Of a stretch of DNA of 64,000 nucleotides, positions 14,297 to 24,587 are shown piece by piece. A program made the translations under genes and the position numbers. How positions within the stretch are numbered: position 1 is the stretch's first letter; every line of letters begins with the position of its first letter. Below the pieces are notes generated by a model. The model saw only the letters and a program-made list of their open reading frames with translations, searched no databases and was not told where the DNA came from. The stretch spans positions 372,001 through 436,000 of the forward strand of contig NZ_JNLQ01000002.1 of NCBI RefSeq assembly GCF_000703165.1. The letters run 5' to 3'. The DNA comes from Butyrivibrio sp. AE3004. Lineage in GTDB: Bacteria; Bacillota; Clostridia; Lachnospirales; Lachnospiraceae.

Positions 14297-15485
14297 AAAA
14301 TTAGTGGAGCAGGCGCTTGAAGATTTACGACAGGGAAAAATCGTACTTGTTATGGATGACGAGAACCGGGAGAACGAGGGTGATCTTATATGTGCAGCTG
14401 AATTTGCATCTACGGAAAATGTGAATTTCATGGCTAGTAAAGGAAAGGGGCTTATCTGTATGCCTGTCAGCGGAAGGATTGCAGGAACGTTGGGACTTAA
14501 TCCCATGGTTGATATCAACACGGATAACCATGAAACGGCTTTTACAGTATCTGTTGATTATAAAGAGACAACTACCGGCATTTCAGCAGCTGAGAGAGGT
14601 CTTACAGCCAGGATGATGGTTTCTGGCAAGGCAGATGCAGCTGATTTTAGAAGACCGGGGCATATGTTTCCGCTTGTCGCAAGAGAAGGAGGAGTACTTG
14701 TAAGAGGAGGGCATACCGAGGCAACCGTTGACCTGATGAGACTTGCAGGACTTAAGGAGTGTGGCCTTTGCTGTGAGATCATGTCAGAAGACGGAACCAT
14801 GATGAGGCGAAAGGAGCTTGAGGCATTTGCTAAAGCAGAAGACCTTACCATGATTACTATCGCTGATATAGCAGAATACAGGAAAATCTATGAGAAGCTT
14901 GTCGAATGCGTATCTGTTGCGAAGATGCCGACGAAATACGGCTTTTTTACGGCTCACTGCTACATTAACAGGATTACCGGCGAGCATCATGTGGCGCTTG
15001 TGAACGGTGATATAGGAGACGGAAGAGATGTCCTTTGCAGGGTTCATTCCGAGTGCCTTACGGGAGACGTATTTGGATCCATGAGATGCGACTGTGGGCA
15101 GCAGCTGGAAAAAGCGATGGAAATGATCGCCAGGAACGAGCGAGGAATTCTTTTGTATATGAGGCAGGAGGGAAGAGGCATCGGACTTGTTAATAAGCTT
15201 AAGGCATATAAACTGCAGGACGGTGGCATGGATACTCTTGATGCAAACATAGCGCTGGGCTTTCCCGGAGATCTGAGGGAATACTACGTAGGTGCGCAGG
15301 TTTTAAAGGATCTGGGGGTTCGCTCACTTGAACTTTTGACCAATAATCCGGACAAGGTATATCAGCTTGAAGATTACGGGATGAAGATAAACAAGCGTGT
15401 TCCCATTGAGATAGAAGCAAATAGATTTGACATCTTTTACTTAAAGACAAAAAAGGCGAGAATGGGACATCTTCTAAGAGTTTGA
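14289..15485 (+). CDS. ribBA: Fused DHBP synthase / GTP cyclohydrolase II
   Basis: A 398-residue fusion. The first half (about 1-200) is 3,4-dihydroxy-2-butanone-4-phosphate synthase, with the acidic [10 protein letters not shown] loop and RPGHMFPL. The second half (about 205-398) is GTP cyclohydrolase II, with the zinc cysteines in [18 protein letters not shown] and RQEGRGIGL, and TNNPDK. Both entry reactions of the pathway are thus on one protein. The ATG at 14289 after GGGAGGT is chosen over an ATG at 14205 that lies deep inside ribE. Catalytic residues for both activities seem intact. Confidence 0.96.
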   Translation: MDKKLVEQALEDLRQGKIVLVMDDENRENEGDLICAAEFASTENVNFMASKGKGLICMPVSGRIAGTLGLNPMVDINTDNHETAFTVSVDYKETTTGISAAERGLTARMMVSGKADAADFRRPGHMFPLVAREGGVLVRGGHTEATVDLMRLAGLKECGLCCEIMSEDGTMMRRKELEAFAKAEDLTMITIADIAEYRKIYEKLVECVSVAKMPTKYGFFTAHCYINRITGEHHVALVNGDIGDGRDVLCRVHSECLTGDVFGSMRCDCGQQLEKAMEMIARNERGILLYMRQEGRGIGLVNKLKAYKLQDGGMDTLDANIALGFPGDLREYYVGAQVLKDLGVRSLELLTNNPDKVYQLEDYGMKINKRVPIEIEANRFDIFYLKTKKARMGHLLRV

Positions 15486-15558
15486 CCGGGTAATGGATCC
15501 GGCAGCTAAATATTGTGAGTCAGACAAAAAATACATTTTAGAAGAGGAGAATAAGAAA

Positions 15559-16023
15559 ATGAAAGTGTATGAAGGAAAGTTAGTATCAAAGGATATCAAG
15601 GTTGGAATAGTGGTGGCCAGATTTAATGAGTTCATTACATCAAAGCTCTTAGGCGGTGCAATTGACGGCTTGAAAAGAGAAAACGTAAATGACGAGGATA
15701 TAGAGGTTGCATGGGTTCCCGGAGCTTTTGAGATACCACTTATAGCCTCTAAAATGGCAGATACGGGTAAATATGATGCTATCATTTGTCTTGGAGCTGT
15801 AATAAGGGGGGCTACTTCACATTATGACTATGTTTGCTCTGAGGTTTCCAAGGGGGTTGCTCAGGTAGGACTTCAGGCTAAAATACCTGTAATGTTCGGA
15901 GTTCTTACTACAGATACGATTGAGCAGGCTGTTGAGCGTGCCGGAACCAAGGCAGGAAACAAAGGTTTTGAATGTGCTCAGGGTGCGATTGAGATGGTAA
16001 ATCTAATAAGAGAAATAGGCTGA
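15559..16023 (+). CDS. ribH: 6,7-dimethyl-8-ribityllumazine synthase
   Basis: A 154-residue lumazine synthase. Typical elements are ARFNEFIT (about 18-25), WVPGAFEIP (about 55-63), the [15 protein letters not shown] loop with the catalytic His (about 80-94), and [16 protein letters not shown]. It condenses the RibBA-derived butanone phosphate with the RibD-derived pyrimidine. The start at 15559 follows AGAAGAGGAG; the upstream ATG at 15493 would add 22 residues not found in the family. It closes the riboflavin operon. No transporter gene follows. A weak AAGAG/CTCTT hairpin at 16049 may end the transcript. Confidence 0.96.
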   Translation: MKVYEGKLVSKDIKVGIVVARFNEFITSKLLGGAIDGLKRENVNDEDIEVAWVPGAFEIPLIASKMADTGKYDAIICLGAVIRGATSHYDYVCSEVSKGVAQVGLQAKIPVMFGVLTTDTIEQAVERAGTKAGNKGFECAQGAIEMVNLIREIG

Positions 16024-16192
16024 TTTCAAATTTTAACAAGATGCATAAAGAGGGTCTCTTAAAATGTTATATAATGATGGTAGGGTCAAAGGTCATAATA
16101 TGATTAAACTGTGCATAAACCGCTTAGCACCTTCCTGACCTGTAAAGCATGAGGAAATAGCAATTTGTATCATCATTTAGGGGAATAAACGT

Positions 16193-17350
16193 ATGAAAAT
16201 ATTACATTTAGGGGACCTGCATCTTGGAAAGTCTTTGGGGGATTTTGATCTGATAAAGGATCAAAAATACATTCTTGACGAAATTCTTGACCTTGCGCAA
16301 AAAGAAAAAGTCAATGGGGTTCTGATAGCGGGGGATGTTTATGACAAATCGATTCCCAGTGAGGCCGCAACAGGACTTCTTGATTATTTTTTAAATGAAC
16401 TATCCGCAAGGGGGATTAAAACATTTATGATAAGCGGAAACCATGATTCGGATGACAGATTGAATTATGGAAGTACGCTTTTTGAAAGTAACGGAATCTA
16501 TATTTCCGCAATCTATGATGGGACTCTTCACAAATATGTTCTGAAGGACGGTGAAGAAGAGGCGGATATCTATTTACTTCCCTTTGTTAAGGCATCACAG
16601 GTAAGACATTATTTTCCTGATGCAAAGATTGAAAACTATGAGGATGCTGTAAAGGTAATTCTTGAAAATGCAAAAATCGACGAGAGCAGATGCAACATTC
16701 TTGTAGCTCACCAATTTGTAGCCGGCAAAGGTGAAGATCCCTTCCTTGGAGGATCTGAAAGTGCAGGAACGCAGAGCGTAGGTCTTGTGGAAAAGATAGG
16801 TTATGATCTTTTCGATATGTTCGATTATGTGGCGCTGGGGCACATCCATTCACCCCAGAGAGTCGGAAGAGACGAGGTCAGATATTCCGGCTCACCACTG
16901 AAGTATTCCCTTAGTGAAGTGAATAATGAAAAATCGGTACCGATAATTACGATTGGAAAAAAGGGGGATATAAGTATTGAGCTTATCCCTTTAAAACCCA
17001 TGCGCGATTTAAGACATATCAGAGGAAAAATGGAGGATCTGCTAAGAAGTGACCATGTTGAAGAACCGGAGGATTTTATCTATGTAACTCTGACTGATGA
17101 AGACATGATAAATGATGTTATGGGGATTTTTCAGCAGACATATCCAAACACTGTAAAGATCGATTATGACAACAGCCATACGAAGCAGGTTGAGCAGGTT
17201 GATATTTCTCAGATTGCGCAGAACAGATCTTTTGCGGATCTTATAGGCGATTTTTACAGACTTATGTATAACTGCGAGATAAACGATGAGGAAATGGATG
17301 TAATGAGAATGGTAGCAAGAGAGGCAGGTGTCTTAGATGAAGCCGATTAA
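16193..17350 (+). CDS. sbcD: SbcD nuclease subunit
   Basis: A 385-residue calcineurin-like phosphoesterase. The metal-binding series is LHLGDLHLGK (about 4-13), AGDVYDKS, GNHDS, and GHIHSPQ (about 216-222). The C-terminal third is the capping/SbcC-binding region. With SbcC it forms the Mre11-Rad50-type complex that cleaves hairpins and protein-blocked DNA ends. It overlaps sbcC by 14 bases, as usual for this pair. The 169-base leader has a TATAAT-like -10 at 16067 but no other clear signal. Confidence 0.93.
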   Translation: MKILHLGDLHLGKSLGDFDLIKDQKYILDEILDLAQKEKVNGVLIAGDVYDKSIPSEAATGLLDYFLNELSARGIKTFMISGNHDSDDRLNYGSTLFESNGIYISAIYDGTLHKYVLKDGEEEADIYLLPFVKASQVRHYFPDAKIENYEDAVKVILENAKIDESRCNILVAHQFVAGKGEDPFLGGSESAGTQSVGLVEKIGYDLFDMFDYVALGHIHSPQRVGRDEVRYSGSPLKYSLSEVNNEKSVPIITIGKKGDISIELIPLKPMRDLRHIRGKMEDLLRSDHVEEPEDFIYVTLTDEDMINDVMGIFQQTYPNTVKIDYDNSHTKQVEQVDISQIAQNRSFADLIGDFYRLMYNCEINDEEMDVMRMVAREAGVLDEAD

Positions 17351-20300
17351 ACTGATAATAAGCGCCTTCGGACCATATGCGGAAACGATGCCGGAGATAA
17401 ATTTTGAAAGATTTGAGGATAAGGGGCTTTTTCTGATATCCGGAGACACCGGTGCAGGAAAAACCACTATTTTTGATGCCATCTGTTTTGCGCTGTACGG
17501 TACAACCAGTGGGACCTACAGAGATACCAAAAAGCTTAGAAGTGAGTATGCAAAGCCTGAAACGGAAAGCTTTGTTGATTTTTATTTCTCGCATCAGGGC
17601 AGAAACTATCATGTGGAAAGACGCCCTGAATACGAGCGGAAAAAACAAAGAGGAGAAGGCTTTATTACCGAAAAGGCAAAGGCTGTTTTGTATCCTGAAG
17701 GTGAAGCTCCGATAGAGGGACTCACGCAGGTAAACGCCGCAATAGTTGAACTCTTGCACATAGATGAAAAGCAGTTTAAGCAGATTGCCATGATTGCTCA
17801 GGGAGAATTCTGGAATCTGCTTAATGCCACTACGGATGAGAGAACAGGAATACTTCGCACAATTTTTATGACAAGCGGCTACAAAAATATTGAAAATAAG
17901 CTTTTTGACCGAATGAATTCCAATAAGAAGAAAAAGGAAAGTACGGAACAAAGTATAATTCAGTATTTTTGTGATGTTATGGCAGATGAAGAGGACGAGC
18001 TGTCAGGGAAGCTTACTGAATTGCAGGACATGGCAAAAAGTGCCAAAAGTGCCTGGAATATAGAAGAGATTTTGGAAATCCTTGACGCACTTACAGAGTC
18101 CGACAAAAAAAGTCAGAAGGAGATAAGAGAAAAACTGAAGGTGGCAGAAGCTGAGCTCGATAAAAACAAGGAAGCTCTCGCCGTGGCAGAAACAAACAAT
18201 AAATTCATAGAGAGACTTGAAGTCCTGACTAAGGAGAAGGAAAGCTTAGAGGAACGAAAAAAGGAAACAGATGAAGCGGAAAAACTCCTTAAGAGACAAA
18301 AGGCTGCAACCCGTGAAGTATATCCCTCATATGTATCATGGAATAAAAAAAGCGAGGAAATACTTTTATCTGTAAATAAGATCGCCATTAAAAAGGATGA
18401 AGAAAAAGGATATATTGAGGATGCAAAACAGGCAGAGGAGTATCTTTTTGAGGCAAAAAAAAGAGAACCTGAGCTTGAAGAGCTAAAGAAAACAATTAAC
18501 AGGATAAGTGAAGAAGAGCCCAAATATTTGCTAAGGGATGAACTTACAAAAAAAGGAAGGGAGCTGGATGCAGCAAGAAAAAATATAAGTGAGCAGGAGA
18601 ATGAACTAAAGAAAGCGGAAACTGAACTAAAGAAAAAGTCTGAGAGTTTAAAACAGACGATAGCAGATCTTAAAGACAAGCCGGGTGAATTGGTAAAGGC
18701 TAAAGCGGAAGGAAAGGAATTAGCAGGGCTTAGTGAAGATATCAGAGATATTCTTGATAATCGGACAGAGGAAAGAAAAAAGAGAATACAGAAACTTTTT
18801 GATAAACAGGAAGCATATAAAGCATCTTTTTCTGAGTACGAAAAAGCAAGTATAGATCGCCTACATGCAGAGGGAATACTTGAAAGCTGCAGAGCCGGCA
18901 TCCTGGCAGAGCACCTTAAGGAAGGGGATAAATGTCCTGTGTGCGGTTCCGTGCATCATCCTGAGCTTGCAAAGCTTCCGGACAGTGTTATTTCCGAAGA
19001 GGAATTTGAGACTCTGAAGAAAAAAGAGTCTGAGCTCTCAGAAAAGAAAGCAGCTGATAACACAGAAGCAGAAAAAGCAAAAACAGCGCTTAAAGAATAT
19101 GAGGATCAGATGAGGGTGAATATCCTTGACTGCCTTGAGAAAATTGCTTCCGGATGTGGTGATAGTGAAAATGTGCTAATTAGCTTCGCTGCTGATAAAG
19201 AAAAAAACGATGCAGGCAAAAACGAAATTGATAAACTTATCGATAATCTCATAAGAGCAGAAAATGCGGTTTTGAGCAGAATTTCCGAAAACACCGCACT
19301 TCAAAACAAACTTGATGACATGTGCCATACGCTTGATGAAGCAGAAAAAGCTTATGAAAAGGCTATTGGAAAAGACAGTGAAGAGCTAAAGGAAAAAATG
19401 GATGCTCTTGTAAAGAAGCTTAAGGAAACGGATGAAGAGATTGCTGCCGGAAAAGCTACTCTGGACACCTTTGAAGAACTAAGCTACGAGAATCTTGAAA
19501 CTGCAACAAAGAAAAGGGAAGAGGCAGAAAAGCTTTCAAAAGAAATAGCGGACAATATAGAAAAGAAAACCGGGGAAAAGGCAGCAGCCGATAAGAAACT
19601 GACAGCCCGGGCGGCGGAGATAAAAGCCCTTGAGGAGAACCTTGGGCACCTTAAGGATGATGAAAAGAAACTACAGGCAGAGCTTGATCAAAACCTGCAA
19701 AACCAGAAATTTTCATCAAACGAAGAAATGCTCTCTTTTGTGGTATCGGAAGGCAATCTGACAGAGGCTGAACGGAAAATAAACGAATACAGGCAGGCTG
19801 TATTAACAAATGAAAAACAGCTCAAACAGGCTGCTTTAGATGCTAAGGGGAAAGAGCTGATTGACATAGATGCTCTTAAGGATAAATGCCTGGTACAAAG
19901 TGAAAATGTGGCTGCCATAAGAAAGGCGGATAATGCTGTTGCAAACAGACTATCCAACAATACGGATAAGCAGAAGAATATTATGGCAAAACAAAAAGAC
20001 CTGGAAACCTCCGGGAAGGAGTATGGCATTTGTAAAAGGCTTTATGAGCTTGTTCGTGGAACAACAGGGAATGGAAAAATCACACTTGAGCAGTATATTC
20101 AGGCAGCAGGTTTTGACGGGATAATAGCTGCTGCCAACAGGCGCCTTCTTCCAATGAGTGATGGCCAGTATGAATTGTACAGACAGGAGGATTCACTTGG
20201 TAAAAAGAGTAATAACTTCCTGGATCTTGAAGTTCTTGATAACTACACAGGTCACAGAAGACCTGTAGGTAATCTCTCGGGAGGAGAGAGCTTTAAGGCA

Positions 20301-20570
20301 TCTCTTAGCCTTGCTCTCGGCCTTTCCGATACAGTTTCTTCAAATCTTGGAGGCGTGCAGATGGATGCTCTTTTTGTAGACGAGGGCTTTGGAACACTTG
20401 ACAGAAGGTCTATAGAAAGTGCCATGGACATTCTGATAAATCTGTCCGGAGCAAACAAACTGGTGGGGGTAATAAGCCACAGAGAGGAGCTTATCGAAAA
20501 CATACCTCAGCAGATACGTGTAAAGAAAACAAAGGACGGCAGCAGAATCGAAATCGATATGGGAATTTAA
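17337..20570 (+). CDS. sbcC: SbcC ATPase subunit (Rad50-like)
   Basis: A 1077-residue SMC-like ATPase. Walker A GDTGAGKTTIFD is at about residues 36-47, the zinc hook CPVCGS near 532-537, long heptad coiled coils lie on both sides (about 200-500 and 560-900), and the C-terminal lobe has the signature LSGGESFKASL and Walker B FVDEGFGTLD. The hook sits close to the middle, so the two coiled-coil arms are of similar length, as needed for folding back. It partners SbcD in DNA-end processing. Several long minus-strand frames overlap it; they are by-products of its Glu/Lys-rich coding. Confidence 0.94.
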   Translation: MKPIKLIISAFGPYAETMPEINFERFEDKGLFLISGDTGAGKTTIFDAICFALYGTTSGTYRDTKKLRSEYAKPETESFVDFYFSHQGRNYHVERRPEYERKKQRGEGFITEKAKAVLYPEGEAPIEGLTQVNAAIVELLHIDEKQFKQIAMIAQGEFWNLLNATTDERTGILRTIFMTSGYKNIENKLFDRMNSNKKKKESTEQSIIQYFCDVMADEEDELSGKLTELQDMAKSAKSAWNIEEILEILDALTESDKKSQKEIREKLKVAEAELDKNKEALAVAETNNKFIERLEVLTKEKESLEERKKETDEAEKLLKRQKAATREVYPSYVSWNKKSEEILLSVNKIAIKKDEEKGYIEDAKQAEEYLFEAKKREPELEELKKTINRISEEEPKYLLRDELTKKGRELDAARKNISEQENELKKAETELKKKSESLKQTIADLKDKPGELVKAKAEGKELAGLSEDIRDILDNRTEERKKRIQKLFDKQEAYKASFSEYEKASIDRLHAEGILESCRAGILAEHLKEGDKCPVCGSVHHPELAKLPDSVISEEEFETLKKKESELSEKKAADNTEAEKAKTALKEYEDQMRVNILDCLEKIASGCGDSENVLISFAADKEKNDAGKNEIDKLIDNLIRAENAVLSRISENTALQNKLDDMCHTLDEAEKAYEKAIGKDSEELKEKMDALVKKLKETDEEIAAGKATLDTFEELSYENLETATKKREEAEKLSKEIADNIEKKTGEKAAADKKLTARAAEIKALEENLGHLKDDEKKLQAELDQNLQNQKFSSNEEMLSFVVSEGNLTEAERKINEYRQAVLTNEKQLKQAALDAKGKELIDIDALKDKCLVQSENVAAIRKADNAVANRLSNNTDKQKNIMAKQKDLETSGKEYGICKRLYELVRGTTGNGKITLEQYIQAAGFDGIIAAANRRLLPMSDGQYELYRQEDSLGKKSNNFLDLEVLDNYTGHRRPVGNLSGGESFKASLSLALGLSDTVSSNLGGVQMDALFVDEGFGTLDRRSIESAMDILINLSGANKLVGVISHREELIENIPQQIRVKKTKDGSRIEIDMGI

Positions 20571-20585
20571 ATCCGGTAAATTTTT

Positions 20586-20622
20586 ATGGCATCTTGAATC
20601 TTTGGTTCAGGATGCCATTTTT
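20586..20622 (+). terminator. Intrinsic terminator after sbcC
   Basis: ATGGCATC and GATGCCAT arms, extended by TTGAA/TTCAG, are followed by five T residues, 16 bases after the sbcC stop. Confidence 0.9.
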
Positions 20623-20703
20623 CCTTTGGACATGAGGAAACTTATGTGGTTTACTTGTTCTCCAAAAAGGATTAAAATCAATACTTCACGGAACCTTAAA
20701 AGC

Positions 20704-20772
20704 GTCAAGTACGAATCTTGAAACTCTTTTTGCAAAATTGGTTCCCATGATGTGAGGTTTAAGGAATATATT
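20704..20772 (+). promoter_or_regulatory. Surface-regulon promoter A (GTCAAGTACGA motif plus -10)
   Basis: GTCAAGTACGAATCTTGAAA begins at 20704; a -10-like TATATT begins at 20767, 63 bases later. No -35 hexamer is found at the usual distance. The same motif and spacing precede the genes at 42319 and 44952. Confidence 0.65.
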
Positions 20773-20860
20773 AGTATGGCACGCATTATGATTTTCTAAG
20801 TGCAATGATGAAAATACATTCAGAAATCTCAAATTTTATATACATTAACCGGAGGAACAA

Positions 20861-23233
20861 ATGATTTCAATAAAAGCAAATAAAGCTCTTTCTTTTGCGC
20901 TGGCAATGGCCATGTCGGTATCTATTATGCCGACGGTATTTAGTCCTATAACAGTTAATGCGGCCGGCACAAAAGAAATAACAGGACTTGGAACGGGAGC
21001 TATCAGTGACCCGTCGAATGGCAAAGGTAACTGGGATTACGTTTACTATGGTAAATACAACGGAAATGCCGTAAAATACAGAGTCCTCGATAAGGACAGT
21101 GAGGATTTCGGAAGTGATACACTGCTTCTTGATTGCGACAATATACTTTACACACTTTCGCCCGATGAGAACATATCCAGTGCGGTAAATCTGGACAGCA
21201 TGACCGGACTTATGAAGAACTTAAACGGTGATGGCTTTTTAAATAAGAAGGACGTATTTACAGATGCGGAAAAGGATGCCATAGCAATTAGTACAAAGAC
21301 AAGCGCATCATCTACAGACGGTCAGGGAATAAACGGTAAGTTCTCAAAGCTTACAGGGAAAAAGATTTTTGCACTTGATCCAAAGGAGGCAACAAATGCT
21401 TCTTATGGCTATGTAAACAGCACTGCTTTATCCGATTACAGGATAAAGACTTCTCTGGACAGTACTTACAGGAAGGGCTCCTGGTGGCTCAGACTTCAGG
21501 ATGACAGCTTATTGCCAAAGGCGCCTGACAAATGCTACTACGTAGATAAAATCGGAAAAATCGGAAATGAAAGGATTACATATTCAGAAGGCGTAAGTCC
21601 TGCCTTTAATATCAGTCTTTCATCCATACTTTTCACATCAAAAGTGTCCGGTTCGACTAATGAGTATAAGCTTACGGTTGTTGATGACGATATGCTCCGT
21701 CCCGGGAACATTGAAGGTACACCCTCAGGGGATAAGGTAGACATTACCTTTGAGTATCCTTCAACCAAGCTTGATGATACTATCAGCTTTTCCGTTCTTC
21801 TTCTTAAAAACGAGTACGAAGCCGGAAAAACCGTTACAGCGCAATCCGAATTTAAATATATTCCGCTTACTGTGACAAGTAAGGCAGAAGGAACGCCTAC
21901 ACCGCAGTATACAAGAGTAAATGCAAGCTTCACTCTTCCTGCAGGATGTAAAAATTATTACCCGTACCTTATAAGCGAAAAGCTTGGAGGGGCAAATGAA
22001 ACAGACTACGCAAGTGTTCCCAGGCATTTTGATCTTGATAAGACAAAGCACGAACATACCTGGAAGATAACCGAGTCCAAGGGAGATAAGGTGACAACTG
22101 CTGCTGATAAGGTTGCGATTATTGCCTGCACGGAATGCTCTGTAAAATATACGGTTTCGCTTGATGCCAAGTCAAAGGTTTACGACGGAAAAGTTGCAGA
22201 GGTTGAAGTAGAGAAATCGGAAGGCTTTCCGGATAACATTGTAGTAAGTGAAGTTGTTTATAAACAGCATAACGATTCAAAGGCACTGTCAGATGAAGAA
22301 GCAAGTAATTGCGGAGAATATGATGCGGTAGTTGGTATCACGGCAGGCAGTGAAGTTGCTGAGATAAAAGATGACTTCAAGATTGAGCAGAGACTTATAT
22401 CTGCTGATATGATAACTCTCAGCGAAAACAAATATGTATACGACGGAACGGAGAAGAAACCGAAGGTTACTGTTGAGCTGGGTGACAGAGTACTTACCGA
22501 GAATGTGGATTACGAAGTTACTTATAAGGACAACATTGAGCCCGGTGTGGCAAAAGTCATTGTAACAGCAAAGAGTTCCAATTTTACCGGAAAAGCCATA
22601 AAGGACTTCATAATAAAGAAGCATGAGGATTCGGAAATCAATCCCAAGGAAGATGCCTCGGATTTAGTTGATAAAGCAAAGGATAAAGTAAAAAAGGACA
22701 ACAAGGATAATAACAGCTCATCATCTTCATCATCAAAAGGCAGCGTTATTGTTGAGGTACCGGATACGGTAAATGCAGCTCAAAGGCATAAGGTTGGTGA
22801 CAAGATAATAGATGCGGGTAATACCTACATTATTACATCCGTGAGTGATGACGATCTGACCGTAACCTTTGCGGAACCAAAGTCCAGATATGTGAAGAAT
22901 GCAACGATTCCTTTATCAATATTTGATGACGGCCTCGAATACAGAGTAACCGAAATTGCTGCAAATGCTTTCGGCGGAAGTGCAGAGCTAAAGAAAGTAA
23001 CGATTGGAGAAAACGTAAGTAAGGTTGGTAAGAATGCTTTTTATAAGTGCAGAAACTTAAAGAGCATAAGAATAAAAACTACCGGACTTACAAAGAAATC
23101 TGTCGGTAAAAATGCTTTCAAAAATATCCATCCCGAAGCAAAGGTCAAGGTTCCGAAGAGTAAAGTGGGTTCATATAAAAAGCTCTTAAAATCAAAGGGG
23201 CTTAAGGGAAAAATGCAGAAGGTTACAAAATAA
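20861..23233 (+). CDS. Secreted MBG / BspA-type leucine-rich repeat protein
   Basis: A 790-residue exported protein. Residues 1-33 are a signal peptide ending near VNAAG. Residues about 40-270 (WDYVYYGKY, VKYRVLDKD) resemble DUF6273 domains of secreted Lachnospiraceae proteins. An FN3/MBG-like part follows, with a clear MBG repeat at about 520-590 (YVYDGTEKKPKVTVEL, NVDYEVTYKDN, NFTGK). After a Ser/Asn/Lys-rich linker, the C terminus (about 630-790) carries BspA-type leucine-rich repeats (ITEIAANAFGG-like, then VGKNAFYKCRNLKSI). It has no sorting motif or C-terminal helix, so it is released or held by non-covalent contacts. Regulated by the shared upstream motif. Terminal KKLLKSKGLKGKM is basic and may bind the wall. 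Confidence 0.75.
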   Translation: MISIKANKALSFALAMAMSVSIMPTVFSPITVNAAGTKEITGLGTGAISDPSNGKGNWDYVYYGKYNGNAVKYRVLDKDSEDFGSDTLLLDCDNILYTLSPDENISSAVNLDSMTGLMKNLNGDGFLNKKDVFTDAEKDAIAISTKTSASSTDGQGINGKFSKLTGKKIFALDPKEATNASYGYVNSTALSDYRIKTSLDSTYRKGSWWLRLQDDSLLPKAPDKCYYVDKIGKIGNERITYSEGVSPAFNISLSSILFTSKVSGSTNEYKLTVVDDDMLRPGNIEGTPSGDKVDITFEYPSTKLDDTISFSVLLLKNEYEAGKTVTAQSEFKYIPLTVTSKAEGTPTPQYTRVNASFTLPAGCKNYYPYLISEKLGGANETDYASVPRHFDLDKTKHEHTWKITESKGDKVTTAADKVAIIACTECSVKYTVSLDAKSKVYDGKVAEVEVEKSEGFPDNIVVSEVVYKQHNDSKALSDEEASNCGEYDAVVGITAGSEVAEIKDDFKIEQRLISADMITLSENKYVYDGTEKKPKVTVELGDRVLTENVDYEVTYKDNIEPGVAKVIVTAKSSNFTGKAIKDFIIKKHEDSEINPKEDASDLVDKAKDKVKKDNKDNNSSSSSSSKGSVIVEVPDTVNAAQRHKVGDKIIDAGNTYIITSVSDDDLTVTFAEPKSRYVKNATIPLSIFDDGLEYRVTEIAANAFGGSAELKKVTIGENVSKVGKNAFYKCRNLKSIRIKTTGLTKKSVGKNAFKNIHPEAKVKVPKSKVGSYKKLLKSKGLKGKMQKVTK

Positions 23234-23296
23234 TCTAAATTCATATCATTAGTAAGGGGCAAAATTTACTTTTGTCCTTACATAATAAAAAGGCGT

Positions 23297-23336
23297 TAAA
23301 AAATGAGGTGTAAGGGGATTTCCCTTACACCTCATT
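23297..23336 (-). terminator. Terminator overlapping the prs stop codon
   Basis: AATGAGGTGTAAGGG pairs perfectly with CCCTTACACCTCATT around GATTT. On the minus strand it is followed by six T residues. Its first arm contains the last three codons and the TAA of prs, so translation end and termination are physically linked. Confidence 0.85.
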
Positions 23337-24419
23337 CTTATATTTTCTGATAGTATCCCGAATCCTGTTTTCGGGTTTTGCCAGAACCTGCATCGATCCA
23401 TGATTGTTGAGAGTATCGATGATAGCAGCAATGTACCTGTTCATATTTATACTGAAATAATAATCTCTTTCCAAAAGAGCAGGCTTCTGATATACAAGAT
23501 TGGTTGTAAAAATTCTTGTAAACAGACCTTCTTCATAGGCTTTGTCGAATTTATCAAAGCCGTTCAAAAACAGACCAAAGGTTGAGAAAATAAATATTCT
23601 TCTTGCTCCGCGGCTCTTTAACTGTTTACATACATCTATCATGCTTCCGCCGGAAGCGATCATATCATCTGTCACAATGGTATCAATACCATCAAGGTTA
23701 CCACCACAGAATTCATGGGCTATGATAGGATTTGATCCGTTTACTACGTGGGAGTAATCCCTTCTTTTGTAGAACATCCCCATATTAACGCCAAACAGGG
23801 TGGCAAGGAAAATGGCTCTTTCTGTTGCACCTTCGTCAGGAGCTATGAACATAAGGTTTTCGGAGTCAATTTTTAAATCCTCGTATTCCGCAAGAAGAGC
23901 CTGAGTGAATTGCAGGGCGGGTGAGATGTTTTCAATTCCTCTAAGAGGAAGAACATTTTGCATTCTGGGATCATGTGCGTCAAAGGTTACGAGGTTGTCA
24001 ACACCAAGGAATTCCAGTTCTTTTAGCATAATTGCGCAGTCAAGGGATTCTCTTGCTGTTTTTCTATGCTGCCTTCCTTCATATAAAAAAGGCATGATGA
24101 CCGTAATCCTTTTTGCTTTTCCGTTGCATGCGGCAATCACTCTTTTCAAATCCTGGTAATGGTCATCGGGAGACATACGATTGGGCTCGCCGTCCATCTT
24201 GTAGGTGATGGAATTGTTACAGACATCTACAAATATATAAAGGTCTTTTTCCCGAACGCTTTCTTCAAGCACACATTTTGCTTCACCGCTGCCAAATCTC
24301 GGGCAGGAGATATCTATAAGATAATTATCATGACCTCGCCATTTACATAAAATCTCGTTTACACGCTTAGTCTGGTTAGCAAAGGATTCAAGTGTTATCA
24401 GTGCAAGATTGTCTTCCAT
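23325..24419 (-). CDS. prs: Ribose-phosphate pyrophosphokinase (PRPP synthase)
   Basis: A 364-residue PRPP synthase, somewhat longer than the common 310-330. It has two phosphoribosyltransferase-like lobes. Visible are the ATP/ribose region FDAHDPRMQN (about 145-154), the pyrophosphate-binding APDEGATERA, KRRDYSHV, and the PRPP loop TDDMIASGGSMIDV (about 238-251), where A-S-G-G-S replaces the usual T-G-G-T. It makes PRPP from ribose 5-phosphate and ATP. Related longer enzymes are known in Firmicutes and Bacteroidetes. It is single, with its stop codon inside the terminator stem. The first ATG is used; the leader shows no strong SD. Confidence 0.88.
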   Translation of the reverse strand: MEDNLALITLESFANQTKRVNEILCKWRGHDNYLIDISCPRFGSGEAKCVLEESVREKDLYIFVDVCNNSITYKMDGEPNRMSPDDHYQDLKRVIAACNGKAKRITVIMPFLYEGRQHRKTARESLDCAIMLKELEFLGVDNLVTFDAHDPRMQNVLPLRGIENISPALQFTQALLAEYEDLKIDSENLMFIAPDEGATERAIFLATLFGVNMGMFYKRRDYSHVVNGSNPIIAHEFCGGNLDGIDTIVTDDMIASGGSMIDVCKQLKSRGARRIFIFSTFGLFLNGFDKFDKAYEEGLFTRIFTTNLVYQKPALLERDYYFSINMNRYIAAIIDTLNNHGSMQVLAKPENRIRDTIRKYKNEV

Positions 24420-24535
24420 ATATGCAAATTCCTTTCATAAAAGACTATGTAAATAATCAAATATCAATTTCAAAAATTCAACAGGACACAAAGATTCACT
24501 TTAATTATACTGTTTTAACCTAATGTGGAGATGAA

Positions 24536-24576
24536 GCCTTTCTAAAAAAACGATAAATTGTTTTTTATAGAAAGGC
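24536..24576. terminator. Long AT/GC hairpin upstream of the ABC operon
   Basis: GCCTTTCTA-AAAAAAC pairs with GTTTTTT-ATAGAAAGGC around an eight-base loop. It lies between divergent prs and the ABC operon, so it is more likely an operator or leader attenuator than the end of a gene. Confidence 0.5.
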
Positions 24577-24587
24577 GCTGTTTATAA

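Noticed and set aside
16024..16192. Possible small RNA between ribH and sbcD
   Set aside because: Only a -10-like TATAAT and a weak hairpin were visible; not enough to call a gene.
18113..18901. 262-codon Ser/Phe-rich frame on the minus strand inside sbcC
   Set aside because: An artefact of the Glu/Lys-rich coiled-coil coding on the other strand; the composition is that of a shadow frame.
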